Shown here: one piece after another, positions 13,590 to 27,786 of the stretch
Layout: each line of letters starts with the position of its first letter
How positions within the stretch are numbered: the first letter of the stretch is position 1
Source: Riptortus pedestris
Taxonomy: Eukaryota > Arthropoda > Insecta > Hemiptera > Alydidae
DNA: 64,000 bases
Reading direction: 5' to 3'
NCBI GenBank assembly: GCA_019009955.1
Contig: CM032233.1
Coordinates: 95,985,001 to 96,049,000 of the forward strand
Notes under the pieces: model-generated
Databases searched by the model: none
What the model saw: only the letters and a program-made list of their open reading frames with translations
What the model was told of the DNA's origin: nothing
Position numbers and translations under genes: made by a program

Positions 13590-13893
13590 TTGGCTCAATA
13601 CCCCATGAAGGGCCAGTGCTTGCCAAATATCTTTAGGGAGTTTGCTTGGCGTATATCCTGCAACACTGTGGTGGCTGGTATTACAAACCAAAGATCACTA
13701 CTGATGTGTTTAACTAGCTGCAGTGATGCTGCTTCACTGTGCTGAGTGGACACCAAATAAATGGATACAAGTTGAACCTCAAAGCCCGGATCCCATATAA
13801 TTAAATAAAATTTGGTATACAACCCTTGGGCTTGAACTCGGAACCTCTAGTGTGGTAAACAAATCCACAGGCCAATTGATCAATGCCACCTCA
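13590..13893 (-). mobile_element. tRNA-derived SINE (minus strand)
   Basis: Read on the minus strand, it starts GGTGGCATTGATCAATTGGC with an A-box-like TGGCCTGTGGA. A B-box-like GAGGTTCCGAGTTCAAGCCC with a one-base insertion follows about 30 bp later. About 230 bp of tRNA-unrelated body ends near 13590. The family is not recognised. Confidence 0.6.
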
Positions 13894-16034
13894 AGACTAT
13901 TATGCAGTGATGTTTAAAACATGAGTTTTTCAGAAGAAAAAATAAAAGCTGAAGTACTGGAAAAACTCTAAACAGACCACATAGCCTGATTTGGAGAAAT
14001 ACACATTTATTAGTTGCAACATGTTGAAGTAAATGGGGGGATGTTAATGGAGGAGGGGGTATATTGTATATTACATTTTAATACTCCCTCCTGGAAGTCA
14101 AAGCTGCATATTTATAAAGTGGTCATTGTAAAATCAATTAATTATGAGAATAAAACATAAACTCTCTCTAAGGAAAATAAGTCAGCTCTCCTCACCAGGA
14201 AGAGATGAGCCATAATAAAGATATTTGAGACCATTAAAGAGAGAGGGGATCTCAAACAATGCCCAAATAATGGATTTGTATGATGACTATTTACCTTTAT
14301 TAACTGTCCTAATAATAAAAAAAAAAAAAAGTGTATGGTAGTCCAGGTAGTCAAGAAGCAGTGGTAGGCATTGACAGAGATGGCAAGATAACCTGAAGAC
14401 TTGCAGAAGGGCTGACATTGGAGGAACCTGGATTTTATCCCAAAAAAATGATCTAATATAGTAGCAGATACTAGGTCCTACAAGGATTGTGGTTCTTGTC
14501 AGGTAGATAAGTTTTCTAGCTCAGTGTGTCACTCATTGCAACTGTTGTACTCACTAGCATTCATAAATGATAATTGAAGGTACAGATTAGTTGTTTGATG
14601 AAAGGGGGCATTTATATTCATATTTCTTCATATACACATGCACACATGTGTGTTCACACTGCAAGTTAATACTAAAAATCAGAAAATAGAATCACAACAT
14701 AGAAATAGATCAACAAAATGGAGGAGAAAGTCAGAAAGAACACATTTTATCTAAAATTTTGTAAACATAAACTGAAAGTTATTGTGGTTAATAAGCACAT
14801 TTTAAGAGCAAGCCTTTAACCAGCAGATATAAGACAAGTTAAGTTATATTAGTATATGGTAAGAATAAATGACACACATAAGGATCCGCTTGCCCCCCCC
14901 CCTAATCACTCTCTAAGTGTCCACTGTACATAGTTATAATGAGAATCTGATTGAATAAATAACTGGAAAAATGTGCTGAGAAACTCAATATACAAAGATC
15001 ATATCCTCAATATCCTAACTAGGTCTTAGTATGTTTTTATGACTACTTGTATACAAACTTTAGATCACATCAGTTTCAAATATACTGGAAGCATCAATAG
15101 CCACCAATTATTGATTTTTTAGTCAATCACACACAATAACTTGTCATTCCATGAAATAGTTTAGAACACTTGTTCATGATCATTCATAACTTTCATGGTT
15201 ACATGAGCAGCAAAATTCAATTAATTTTGAAGATACAATTTTCATAAAATGTTTAGGTTTCAAGTACATCGGTTTTGGACATATTAATGTAAATTATTAA
15301 GAGAATTAGTTGGCTTATATAAATTAAACTGTAAAAGCCATTAGGGTGAACAGAGAGCTTCTATATTTCATGCAAACAAATAAATAAAAATAAAACTAGT
15401 GCTACATGCTAAGAAAGCAGGGTTTAACGAAGATAGATGTCATAAATAAAATCTACTAACTCCTAGTTAGTAGCATATTTTTACAGAAATATTTATATTT
15501 GACTGTTTACGTTATCTCTAATCAAAATATATAGTAATATTTATAAAATAATTTTGAGGAAGAGATGAATTAAACAACTTATCATTCATATCACAACTCA
15601 AAACACCTCTTTATAAGCAAAACTTTCCATAGCAAAGTGAAACTATGGTCAAAATATAGTATAATATATACATGAAATATACATTAGCAATTAAATTTAA
15701 GTTTTTAAATGATTACTATGTAGTTCCAATATCATTTAATAGCTACTAAATAATAATAATTATTAACAATAAGACAGATCCAGGAATAAATTCAAGTAGC
15801 CTCAGGGTTAGTTACTTATTTATTTTTATAATCAGGTTACATATTCCACGTTAGTTCTCCAAAGAAGTAAAGTAGAATAAAATAGGAACTGATGTAAATA
15901 TAAATTAAATTCTGCTAGCTGTTAGTTATATTTGATCTATTAAATAAGGAAGGTGTATAAACTTTCAAACATCAATAGTGAATCAAGCATAGTGAGGAAA
16001 TTTGTAATTGTTTTTATTTAATGAATTATTTTAA

Positions 16035-19000
16035 CTTCCTCCCCTTTGGGTGGGGGTTAGCGTTCACTTAAGGTATCCTCCTCCTGTCGTAAGAGACGAC
16101 TAACAGGGCCCCAACAAGAGTATGGTGCTGCTGATCCTGGTGTTACTAGGACTGGTAGAACCATATTTGCTGTCAGTCCCAAGCTAGGGTTAAAAGAGCA
16201 CAGATAGTGGGTGACCTCAACTCTATAAAAAAAATCAATCTGCCAGTGTGACAGATTATACTGAATACAATGAAAGAATGGTGAAGGTTAAAAACTAGTC
16301 TCTCAAAAGAGCAACTTGGATAAAAAAGGAGGAGGAGTTCAAACAAACACCAGATCTTGAAAAATATTCAGAAAACTGGTAGAAGAAGAAGAAAAAGGTG
16401 TCAGAAAAGGACTAGAACTCAAAATAAGTGTCTGTGGCATGTAAAGTGTGGATGGATATAGTGGTTCCGCAGAAGATCCAATGGAGAGGAATTCATATGA
16501 CCTACTTGAATGAATATCTCCTAATATATAGTGGTGCTAGGGAAACAAACAAGCCACAGGTTTATGATTAAGAAAAGTCACTGCCATGCACTATTGGAAT
16601 ATAACAGTATCAATGATAAAATTTGACTTGAAGTATATAGTAGAACAAGGCCTTCTAATTGATCCCTTATCAATGACAGTACCTGCAGAATAAATTAAAT
16701 GGAAGATTTTGCAATATGTTGTTTATCAGTGTACATGCCCATTGTTAGGATGCAGTTGATGATGAGAAAAAGTCCTTCTTTGCCAGCCTGGCCAAAACAT
16801 ATAAAAAGATACCAAAGCACAGTGTCAAATTGGTATTAAGCAAATTCAAAGCTCAGGTAGGTATGGAAGAGTGATATATATTATAGTATAGCAAACCCGA
16901 GTTGACCAATGACAATAAAAAGAGAGCTCATGAAGCTAGAAAACTCAAGGAAATTTTCAAGTGAAATAGAGGCAGATTTATAAGGGTGTTGAAAGCCTAT
17001 ACCAGGGATTGTCATGGTGATATTTCTGCCTTGGAAATCTTTTCACTGAAAGTGATGAAATCAATGGTAGGTGGGTCCTATAATTACAAATACTACATAT
17101 TGAAACAGGTCAAGGTCAGTTAAAGATTAGGAAAGGAGGAGAGCCGCCTGATATAGACAAAATCAAGTAAATCTTAAGAAAAAACAAAGCTCAAGGGCAT
17201 GTTGAAATTCCCCCAGAATTAGTAAAGCACGCAGGATATGCCATTATCATAGAGGGGGTTTAAAAATAGATTTTTGATGTATAGATAAAAGAAAAATCCC
17301 AGCAGAATATTGTTCTCATTTATAAAAAGGACAATAAATTTAAAGGTGAAAATTATAGAAATGTAAAGCTTCTTCTCAAAGCCTACAAGATCCTGTTAAA
17401 GAAAAATACTGGAAAAGGCCAATAAGCATGATGTTGATGTACATCATCTCTTCATTGACTTCTGACAGTCATATGACAGTGAGGACAGGCTTGAGTTGCT
17501 GTAGGTATTACAGTCCGAGTGAATACCAAGCTAGCTCCTACGATTGATGAGGGTGAATTGAAAACCCAGGTTGGTGTTTTTTAGGGCTTTGAAGTTACTG
17601 ATGGCTTAAGAAAAAAAGAAACATTATCATTTATACTGTTTAACCTCACCCTGGAAAGTGCCAACCTGAAAAATTGGACGGATGAATCCTATTGATAATC
17701 ATACACAATAGATGTGTGTTGATAATGTAATAATCACTGATAGAAATACTATGGCCTTAGCTTGTGTTATGAAAGAGTTTGCAAGAGAAGCACATGATCT
17801 AGGGTTTAGAATAAGCATAGAGAAGACCAAGAGCACATGAGACACTCTAGATGAAACAGGGAGTATAGTGGTAAAACTAGTGGAGTAAGAGTAATAACGA
17901 GTACTATAGAAGCAGATATATAAGCCCAGAAAAAGCTCTCCACTTTAAGAATCTCTCCAGGAAGGGTAAAAAGGAAATATATAAGATGGTCACCAGACCA
18001 ATTGTTACATACAGCAGTAAATCGTGAACTACTAAGGGAAAGAGGAGAGCTTTGCTGGTTTGGGAGAAAAGACACCTGAGAAAGATATCGGGAGCAGTGA
18101 GAGAGGAACACAGATGGAGGATCAGAAACAATGCAGAACTGATGGGCTACCTGATGGCAAGGCTGATATCTTCTGTGCTATTAAGAAAAGTAGTCTAGAG
18201 CCATACAAAATAATGGATATAATAAAGCCCCTGTGGTTATCATGCTAAACATGCTAGAACAAGCGCACCCAAACAACAGAGAAATCATTCAAAATATTTT
18301 TAGATTAGATAGACTAAATAGTTAGTAAGCCATAGTATCAGTAAGTTTCCCCTCATGTTTTTTAAACTCCAGAAGATAAACAACCACAGGAAAATAACAT
18401 GTGGATGGAGAAAGAAATTGTATTATTCTATAGGAGATACTTAACTTACTTGTTTTCTATAATATGCATATTAAATGTTGGTCTTTTGAATATACCTTTT
18501 AAATAAGTTTCAGTGCACTTAAAATTATACTGCTTGTCTGAAAGTATATAATGCTTTACTTTTATAGATGAGAACAAAACTATCTTACTAACGAGTGCCT
18601 AGATTGAATTTATTTGAAAAAAGTATTACTTTGATCATAGGAGATTTCTTAAATCCTTTTACAATTTTCATTTGAAATGTTGAAACTTTAGCAGTTTTGA
18701 ACAAATTTTAATAAAATCAAAACAAAATGTAGGGAAATAATGTAGGATTACATGCTGACTTCATTCCCCTAACCCAATTATTACAACATTCAGTCAGGCA
18801 GTGGAATCATCTACTTCATTTTGAAAATCACTTAAAGCTTGAAAAAGCAGAAGAAAGAATGTAAATTAATTCTCCAAGATCTTTGGTAAAAGCTTTTTGA
18901 ATTGAAACTATTATCAAAATTCAGTATTACATTATCACAGATTATTTTGAATTACTTTTAAATCAATCATTAAATTTAGAAATAAATATTTGTCCTCAGA

Positions 19001-19760
19001 AATAATATATTAACCTAAACTTAATAGAATACTTAAACAAATATATCATATAGTTTTTTATTTTAATATGTCTATTAGATTTTAATTTTAGTATTCTCCT
19101 TGAGGCCAAAAATGATTATACTAGAAAAGATTGTACATCCTGTGCAGTCTACTATTTTTACTTTTTGCTAGTGCAATAGTAATAATGTAATAAATATAGT
19201 AATAATAGTGGTATTAACCAGTTTCTCAAAATATTATTAATTAGTTTCATAAATGTGTAGAAATTTAGCGAAAGCTAAATCTTAAATAGGCCTACCTACA
19301 ATAATGTTCTTTAACGTGTATTTCTACCCAAAGGGTACCTGATTTGGGCAGGAGCACACTTCTGTTTTAATAATAATAAATCAACTTAGAAAGTTGATTC
19401 TATTTTTAACTTTACATTTATTCTAAAAATAGTTCATTTATACAAATGAATGAAATCATTCATGTACATGAACATAAAATTTATTATCCATTCATAGTAT
19501 ACATATTCCATGTGCCCAACAAATTGAATATGTTATTAAATTTTATATTTATCCCATAGAATTCTTCAGGCTGGAGTTCAATACATTACATGCTATACCA
19601 GCAGGAGCATGGAAGATTGGCAGACTCAGACATCACTGGCTCGAAGACTTGGAGGAGAAATTGTGGAGGCATAAGGTCTGGTATTGGAGGAGTCTAGCTC
19701 CAAACTACAAGAAATATCCGATAGGGAAGGCAGATCCACAGATACATTATAATTTTTAAA
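16035..19760 (+). pseudogene. Non-LTR retrotransposon pseudogene (endonuclease/reverse transcriptase, CFDP2-like), interrupted
   Basis: Degenerate but ordered motifs are readable on the plus strand. An endonuclease-type ISVYAP-like stretch lies at about 16,722. An IPKHSVKLVLSKFKAQVG stretch near 16,810, equivalent to DFNAQVG, follows. RT-type FIDF.QSYDS lies near 17,450, a YADD-like VDNVIITDRNTMAL near 17,720, and ISIEKTK near 17,813. The tail LLVWEKRHLRKISGA...HRWRIRNNAEL is at about 18,053-18,145, and the C-terminal GRLRHHWLEDLEEKLW is at about 19,618-19,665. Between 18,250 and 19,555 about 1.3 kb of AT-rich DNA separates the last two blocks, so another insertion is likely. The element has many stops and frameshifts, and lies antisense inside a SNAP-25 intron. 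Confidence 0.8.
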
Positions 19761-20741
19761 AAATGAAGAATCTAATTGAGAATTAAGCATAATCCACACA
19801 GGGTTGCTTTTAAATGACTAACTAAACTCTGGCTTAACACCAAATACGATGTACTACCAGCTCTGCATACATGTTAATAGTGCAATAAAAAGTTATTATA
19901 TCACTATTCTTAAGTAAATAGAATAAGTTAAGAATAAATATATAATCTGCTGATCTGTAAAGGAAATTCTTGAAGTAGATAATCATCATGAATTAGCCTC
20001 ATAATGCTGAGTAAGAATCAATATGGAAAGGCTGGGCATTAATTTCATGAAGAGATAGTAGACATCATATTTTGCTCTTCTATAGTGTGTAGTAGTGAAA
20101 ACATGAAACAATTTCAAATGATAAATATCAAAAAGAAATATTCCATGAACCAAGTACTGCACAATCCTTCAATTATCTAGTTAAACTTCTTAATTTCAAA
20201 AAAATATTTTATGGCAGTAATTAAAATACCTTGCAGTTTTAGAATAATTTTGTTACCAATTAAATATTTACCTTATCCTTCAAGATAAAATGTTTACGTT
20301 AAAATGTTACAGATAAAGTTTTCAGCATGTTCATGCGCACAAGCACGTAAAAGTGCAATATGTGCATTTTCACACAGCACTCATACATTAAACATGTCCA
20401 AACACAACTCTGTAATATCCCACATAGACAAACTTGTTGAATACAAATAGAATTTAAATTGAAACATGCATTCATACTCAGATTACTAACAACACTCAAT
20501 GAAAAGGAAAAACCACAAAAACAAATGCACCTCAAAGAAATGAACTTTAAAGATATTACTTCAAAACAAATAAAACAATTCATTACTTGCAAATTTGATA
20601 GAGCATTACAAAAACTAGTAAGCTATGATTAATTAAAAACTATTGTAAAGCAAATTTTAAAGTAAGCCGAAACAATGTCAATAAACCCAAATGTGAATTT
20701 CCTATTAATTAATATGTTGTGCGTTGGTAAACAGTACTGAC

Positions 20742-20859
20742 TTGTTGCAGGGTAAGACGCATAGCCCACAGCACTTTTCCATTCCAGTTAAGTTTTTCTC
20801 TGCCTCCCGCATGTCAGCATTAATCTGATCCATGCCTTCTTCGATACGATCAAGTTGTT
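20742..20859 (-). CDS. Snap25: SNAP-25 exon with end of SN1 helix and cysteine cluster (residues 62-101)
   Basis: The 118-bp exon (phase 1 to 2) starts [20 protein letters not shown] and ends [12 protein letters not shown]. The donor is GTCAGT and the acceptor is TATCTAG. The 118-bp length and phases equal vertebrate exon 5, which exists there as alternative 5a/5b; I found only one version here. The four cysteines in CCGLCVLPC correspond to the palmitoylated membrane-anchoring cluster. The first codon is completed by the G contributed by whichever 49-bp exon is used. Confidence 0.97.
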
Positions 20860-21799
20860 CTAGATACAATAAAATAGGTGATGAAGTATAAAAAAATAAT
20901 AAATATAATAATAATAAAATTATCTTGCACTTTTACCTTGAGTACTAAAAACTTTAATCAAATAATGGCTAATAATTGAAACAAGACACTTTAATAATTT
21001 GATAGAATAAAAGAGGAATTAATTTGAGTGTCGTTGTTTATTATAAGAAATTTAATAAAAATAAAAAAGTAGAATACTGCATGACTGTAAGGAAAGAAAT
21101 TTGCTCATCATAGTGAATAGGGGTACATGATACAGAACTTGAAACTCGTTTAGCCAAATTGTTTTAACTGTTACTTTTTCTTTTTTACCCTATTCCCTGA
21201 GGTCATATCTTTTTTGAGTGAACAGAAAAATTTAAGTTTTGAAGCAAAAAAACATAACCAGATCTGTCTAGGACCATGACTTACAGAAAATAAAATACAT
21301 GAGCAGATCATTAAATCATCCTAAAAAACTACTCATTTTTGAGGATTTTTAACAGGCAAACTATTCCCTTTATTTATAAAGTTTTAAACATAGTAATTTG
21401 AAAACAAAAATTATAAAATAAGGGCAACTGAAGAGAAGGTTATAAGAAAAAATTGAAATTTAATTTAATAAAAGTTGCAGTAAAGGTGCCTGTTAAAAAA
21501 GATAAATATCATTGTCAGTCAAATGTCTCAACTAACTGGGGGTTAATACGTGAGAGGAAAGTTAGTATGTCTCAATTCAAACCATTGAGTTGCTGGCTGA
21601 GTTAAATTTTGGCATTTTACTTTAAAAATATGGTTGTCATTGAGATAATAGACTATTTTCTATATAAGCTGAGTTATGCTAAAACTAGCCACAAGAGAGG
21701 CAAAGCATTCATTAGCTTTTCTAATTTCTTAAATGATGCATTATTCCAAGAAATTATCAGAAGAACCTAAAAAATTATGTTGTAAAATTGGAGCATTGC

Positions 21800-22772
21800 A
21801 CCGAACTTTCCTATCAAGCTGTATTCCAAAGTAGCTCAATTGGATTGAACTCAGGATACTGTGGAAGCCACATAAGTTCTTCAAGGTGCTTCTTTTTTCG
21901 TTTTTTTCTTTTTATTAAATTAGCCTCAACAAGGATTAAATGAATGCTTTTGATCAATATCATGCTGCATAAGAAAACCATAAATGATTTAATGAAGACA
22001 AGAAGGAGTTATATGGTTCCCAAAATTATTTTATACTTGTTTTTGCATTCCTAAAATTTTGACCACCTCCTTTTTATCTCTTTGTCCAAAACAGCCTCAA
22101 AACACATGAAATGGATTTCCTGGTGATAGTTTTGACTTCAGTTCAGATATGCTGGGCAGTCATCTTCTGTCCTTCTTACTTTTTAAGATTATAAATTGAT
22201 CCTCTTGGGTAGATATTTTATTTCAGTGAGAGTATGTCTCTTTGTAGTGAGAGATGGTGTTAAGCACTCCAATTTTTTATATTTCACCTGTGCAAATGAG
22301 CAATTTTGCATTCAAATTTATTTTTCTTATGTAGTCTGTAAACTGTACTAAGCATTTCAGTGGGGAAATTTCTTCTTTTTGCAAATATTTAGTAATAGTA
22401 CATGAATTGGAACTCTTTAAACTTTGGGATCACAGAAAACACTAAATTATATCTTAATCCCAACTAGGGTATGTGTCTGAATGTAAATAAAACTTCAGAC
22501 AAACAGAAACATTGTGTATTCCCATGGAGTATCATTAATTATGGTGTTAGAATTCTATAATTAGGATTCTCAACATTATTGAAATATTAAATTCTTCACA
22601 TTTATAAAGTTTCAATAGATCCCTTAACAATGTTTAATAGTTACTAATTAAAGTTTATTTCATGTACTATAGTGGTATTAAAGTTATATTTATAAAACAA
22701 TTTGAGTTTATTTCTTCCAAAACATACAGATTTAAAAAAAGTTAGATAGTCCTAAACTTTTGAACATCAGTG
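21800..22772 (-). mobile_element. Tc1-type DNA transposon relic
   Basis: On the minus strand near 21,830-21,880, WLPQYPEFNPIELLWNT matches the WPAQSPDLNPIE.LW motif around the second catalytic acidic residue of Tc1 transposases. QHDIDQKHSFNPC near 21,930-21,970 matches the Q.DNDPKHTS motif. The 5' end shows a Tc1-like terminal repeat, TGATGTTCAAAAGTTTAGGAC, with TA at 22,773-22,774. The 3' terminal repeat was not found, and the frame is broken throughout. Confidence 0.75.
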
Positions 22773-22794
22773 TACATAGATTCTCCCTCTCTTT

Positions 22795-22797
<3 letters not shown>

Positions 22798-22862
<65 letters not shown>

Positions 22863-22918
22863 AACGCACACACACACACACACACGCACACGCACACACA
22901 CACACACACACACACATA
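22798..22918. repeat. (CA)n microsatellite
   Basis: About 120 bp of CA with a few CG and AA interruptions. It lies just beyond the Tc1 relic end. Confidence 0.95.
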
Positions 22919-24015
22919 TTTCAGAAGAAATTTCGTATTTATGTAAATGTCAGGAAAATATAAAATATGCAGCTTATAATTTGAATTATATACCTTAAGC
23001 CTTTTAGTCATTTTAATAATTTGATATTGTCATACTCCATGAAGCCAATATATATAATTGCTTCAAAAAAAAAAAAAAAAAAGATGATTTAATAATGGTT
23101 AAACGAGTTTCTAGTAAAATTTGACACTCTAATGAGATTGGAAAATAATAGGAACTTAATATTTAGTTTAGGAAATCTGCTGAAGTAGGTGAAACAAACT
23201 CTCTAAAGAAAATTAATAAATAAAAAGTTGTGATGATTCAGTATATTCTGCTTTACTGAGGAAAATAAAAGGATAATTAGTTCGAAAAACATTCAAAAGG
23301 ATATATAAAATGATATTACTGCATAAATATTTTGCAATAGAGAAGTAGGAGATCACATCCACTTTGTGTTAACCCCATCCAATTTTCCCACATATCAATA
23401 AAAAACAAAGGAAAGCTAAATGGATATTATTTAAAATATTGTGGACTCTAACTTAAGAATATAATCAGGCACTTCATGTTAATAAAGACTTGATATTTAA
23501 TGACAAACGACCTATATATACTATTTAATATTAAAATATGTTATCTTTATGGTTTCTTAATACATTTAAACCAGCAGGCACCAGTACCAAATGGTTTAAA
23601 TAACCTTAAAATAGATTAGTGGGTAATAGCTAATTCTAAAATATGCCCATTTCAATACACTTCATAATATTCAGCAACATAAAATAATGTTCATTGTATA
23701 ACAAATATAATCCAAATTTCTGGCAATAATATATAACACTGTAAATCCTTCCTCCATCTCTTGCTGTCCTTGTGGCTTTTATTCACAGTTTGCACATTTC
23801 TTAAGATGCACTGATTCATAACTTTAATACTGATAATAAAACATACTCAAAACATTGAATATTAATCATCAATATTGAGGGATGATGAATTATTAAGGGA
23901 TTTAGATGTGCAATATAAACAAGACAAAGAAATATACTTAAAAAAAAATTATTTATTCACTTTTCAAAGTAAAATATTGATTATGATTACTTCTATATCC
24001 TATAAAACACAATAT

Positions 24016-24051
24016 GCACACACACACACACACGCAAGCACACACCACACA

Positions 24052-24091
<40 letters not shown>
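24016..24091. repeat. (CA)n...(TA)n microsatellite
   Basis: A short CA tract is followed by a TA tract of about 35 bp. Confidence 0.9.
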
Positions 24092-27000
24092 TAAAACATT
24101 AACTTATTTGTTCTTCCATTATGTATTTGAAAGTTCAATGTCTAATGAAATGTCTATTACAATGAAAGTTTGTTTCACCTAAATCTGTCGATTCCCAACA
24201 ATATAAACTTCCCATTTAGCCTGTAGTCATAACTCACCATTATAAGGAATAGATAAAAATACGAAATAAACAAGCAAATCAAATATATATTATCCAATTA
24301 AATACTAGCATGTTTGAGAAGCATATCTTTTAATTTAAATTAATGATGTGGAATTTTATAAAAGTAGACCACTAGAAAGGAAATAAGGTTCCAAAGAACT
24401 TATTTTTCTCGTGTCCATTTATTTGGACTTAGTTTTAATACAAACCATTTAACATCTGAAAAAAAAAAATTCAAACCCTAATATATATTAACAGTTGGTT
24501 ATACTCGAGGCTCCTACAAGATAGATGACATTATTATAAATTGGAATGATTATTTTATTTTATAATTCCCTGTGATAATCCTAATAAATAATTTGGAAAT
24601 AAACTAATATTAACAATTTGACAACAACAAAAAGCATTGATATTCTCTTTGTGTGTCCATTATTTTGTACTTTATATTATTTCATTGAGTTGTGTAATTC
24701 AAGATTTCATGGACATATTTTGATGAAAAAAGTTTTTTTTTTTTTGTTTCTTTTTTTTCCATGAGACAAGAAATTTTAATTATAACTAGACATCAGACTT
24801 TGTATAATTAAATCATTTCACACTTTTTTGCCTATCCCTTCAAGACTCACTTCATTACATCTCTTTATCCAAATCCTCTCCTTCTCTTATAATGGTAGAT
24901 GTACTTATTTTTAAGAGTTCTCAATGGAAAATAAACTAAGTGGCAAAATGCTTCAACCAAATTCACTCTCCTCTCTATTGCCGGAATGAATTGAATAACT
25001 AAAACAAAAATTTAACATAAATAGTCTCAAATTAATTAAATTCTCCGAAAATGGTGATATTTTAACAACAAAGGAATATGTATGAGATTAAAGAAATATA
25101 AAACTGGGGGAAATAAATAAGTATGGTGTGTGTGTTTGTGTGTGTATGGGTTTGATGCAGTAAATTAAAATCAAGTAAACTGAAATAATTGAACTATCTT
25201 TCTCAAATGGTTACATTTGGTTGCGCCAAGCCAAAAAAAAAAATAATAAAATATATTTCAAAGAGAAAATTATTGAGACAAGATTAACAATGACTAACAA
25301 CCTTTTTCTTTGAATTTTCTATTAATAAGAGAAAAGGGAGAGTTTCAATTAATATTTTTTAACAAAAATATGTTCAATAATAAGCTCAATATTTACAAGT
25401 ATAGATTCAATCAGAATTTTTAAAAAGCTAGTCTAAATTTTATGGGGAAAATTTACTTTTTACTTATGCAAAAACTAAGTATCAAGAAACTATAATGTCA
25501 AGAATGAGTAATTAGAGAACGTAGTACACATGATATTTCAGAATATGAACAAAAGAGTCAAAAATTAATTTATTTGGCATTCTCAAAAAAATCTTCATAA
25601 GGCACTAATAACATTACTATTTCCCCATGATCATCATTGAATTAAAAATGCATCTAAGAAATTAATACTTTTAAATTACCGTCCTTCTAATGAAGATTTT
25701 AAGTTATCTAGTGCCTATCAGCAGTATAAAACTTTCTAGTCAACCTAGGTGGAAAACATTACCTAATGGGAAGTCACTAAACAACACATTATATTCTTTA
25801 TTCAACTTTATTAAAAACTCTAAATGTTTTGCTATGTTTGACAGCTTTATCAGGAGAGCTTTATCAAAACTTTAATCCCGTCAACTAAATCCTGCTGCCC
25901 AGAGGGTCAAGTTAAAATAGCCTACTAAGTAAGGGTACATACTCCAGAAGAGGTAATTGACCTTATAGTGAAACATATAAAGTTTTTAATAAAGTTCTAT
26001 ATAGAAGATACTGTGTTTTTTTTTTATTTGATGACTTCCTGCCAGTATCTATTTCATTAGCAAAAGAGACAGGGTTACAAGCTGCAATATATAAAACGTT
26101 ATGCAAAAAAAAAACTTGCAGAAACAATGGTGAGCCTAAAAAACATAATAGCTTTATCAATTAAAATATTGATTCTGATAACAGGAGATAATTAAAGCTC
26201 TTGGAACTATCTGGAATACATTACTCCTAGATATAAAACTTCAGTTAATCTAAAAATGGGGTTATTAAGGGCATTTACATAGTTGAAACATTGATATAAC
26301 AATTAGAACCCTTTAAGTAAATTATGAAACCATTTCATTAGCAACACTCATTACTGCAAAAAGTATTAAAAAAAAAATCAATCATCATTGATATATAATT
26401 TGCATGAGGTGAATTTGATAAGAGAAAAAGAGGAATAGGAATACAAAGAATATAATGATGAATTTTTTAATTTTTTGTCTTGAGTAGTTTCTTTTACTCA
26501 TACACACAACAGCATAGATCACATCACCTACCTCCTTCAGTATGATAAAATTACTAATTAAAAAAGGCTTCCCACAAAAGGAATATTGGCAATATTTCTC
26601 ACAATGTAAATACTACTTCATAAATATTTTCAAGAAACAAAAAAAAATTCAAAAAAAAAATCAATGAATAATTTATAATAACTTCATTTCAATTTAGTTA
26701 TAGTAAAGAAACTTGTGGTATATAACAGCAGAGATATTAATAACAACGTTAAATCAATAAATGAATTAGGTTTAAGAAAAATAATTTAAATGAAAAATGC
26801 AATTGGATTTTTAATTTGGCATACATTAAGGGACAAAATTCGTAGGATAATGTCTAGTACTATGTTCATGTACATGTGTGCGACAGTGTGTATGTGAAAG
26901 GGATAAATATTTTCCTAGATTTTGATGATGAATTTTTAATATCATAATAATACCAAAAAATATATATCTATCAAGAGTATATTTTATAATCGAACTAGCT

Positions 27001-27172
27001 GCCAAAATCAAAACAACAAGGCTTCATGATCCCCCCCCCCCTTTAATTCCCACATAATTCATTTTCCAAGAATTCTATGGATTTTGATATTAAATTTTAA
27101 AATGTCAAAAGAAACTTAAATTGCAACATGTAATTCAAATTTTTTTCAAGCTAAAGCACTTATTATAAATGA

Positions 27173-27390
27173 CCATAATACCCTATTAACATTCCTATCA
27201 TTAATAAATGTAGAGAATACTATTCACTAAAAACTAGAGGTAAGTTCAGGATCAATCAAATAGTGATCTAGTTAGAAAATACCATAATACCCTATTAACA
27301 TTCCTATCATTAATAAATGTAGAGAATACTATACACTAAAAACTAGAGGTAAGTTCAGGATCAATCAAATAGTGATCTAGTTATAAAATA
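27173..27390. repeat. Tandem duplication of a 109-bp unit
   Basis: CCATAATACCCTATTAACAT begins at 27173 and again at 27282. The two units are almost identical up to TGATCTAGTTA, which indicates a recent duplication. The unit shows no coding or known repeat signature. Confidence 0.95.
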
Positions 27391-27731
27391 ATTGTCATTA
27401 TAAATTTCACCCCACTGCTAAACTAAAATGGGAATGTTGAATCCCAATCTAATTTGATCAGTAAAGTCAATATTAAAATATATAATTTCATAAGACATGC
27501 CAAGCACAAGATATTTCCATAAAAACTGAAAATAATTTAACTGATGAGTTTTTTTGTTTTTTTTTATATACCTTACAAAAAAAATGAGTTCATTTTCATC
27601 AAATAGCTGAGAAAACATTTACTTCACTCTCATTTGACACATTTGATAGTGTCTTTGCTAATTTTTTTAAACTTCAGAAAGAATCCTTACTGACTTAATT
27701 AAAAGAAACCAAATCAATAAAGAAGGCTAGG

Positions 27732-27733
<2 letters not shown>

Positions 27734-27783
<50 letters not shown>
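27734..27783. repeat. (TA)n microsatellite
   Basis: About 49 bp of TA in the intron downstream of the alternative exons. Confidence 0.95.

Positions 27784-27786
<3 letters not shown>

Noticed and set aside
17806..18131. Two minus-strand frames of 101 and 75 residues
   Set aside because: They are antisense to the readable reverse-transcriptase C-terminal remnant on the plus strand.
22732..23011. Cysteine/valine or threonine/histidine repeat frames
   Set aside because: Translation of a (CA)n microsatellite on both strands.
27173..27390. CRISPR-like or satellite array
   Set aside because: Only two adjacent units with no spacers; this is a simple tandem duplication in an animal genome.
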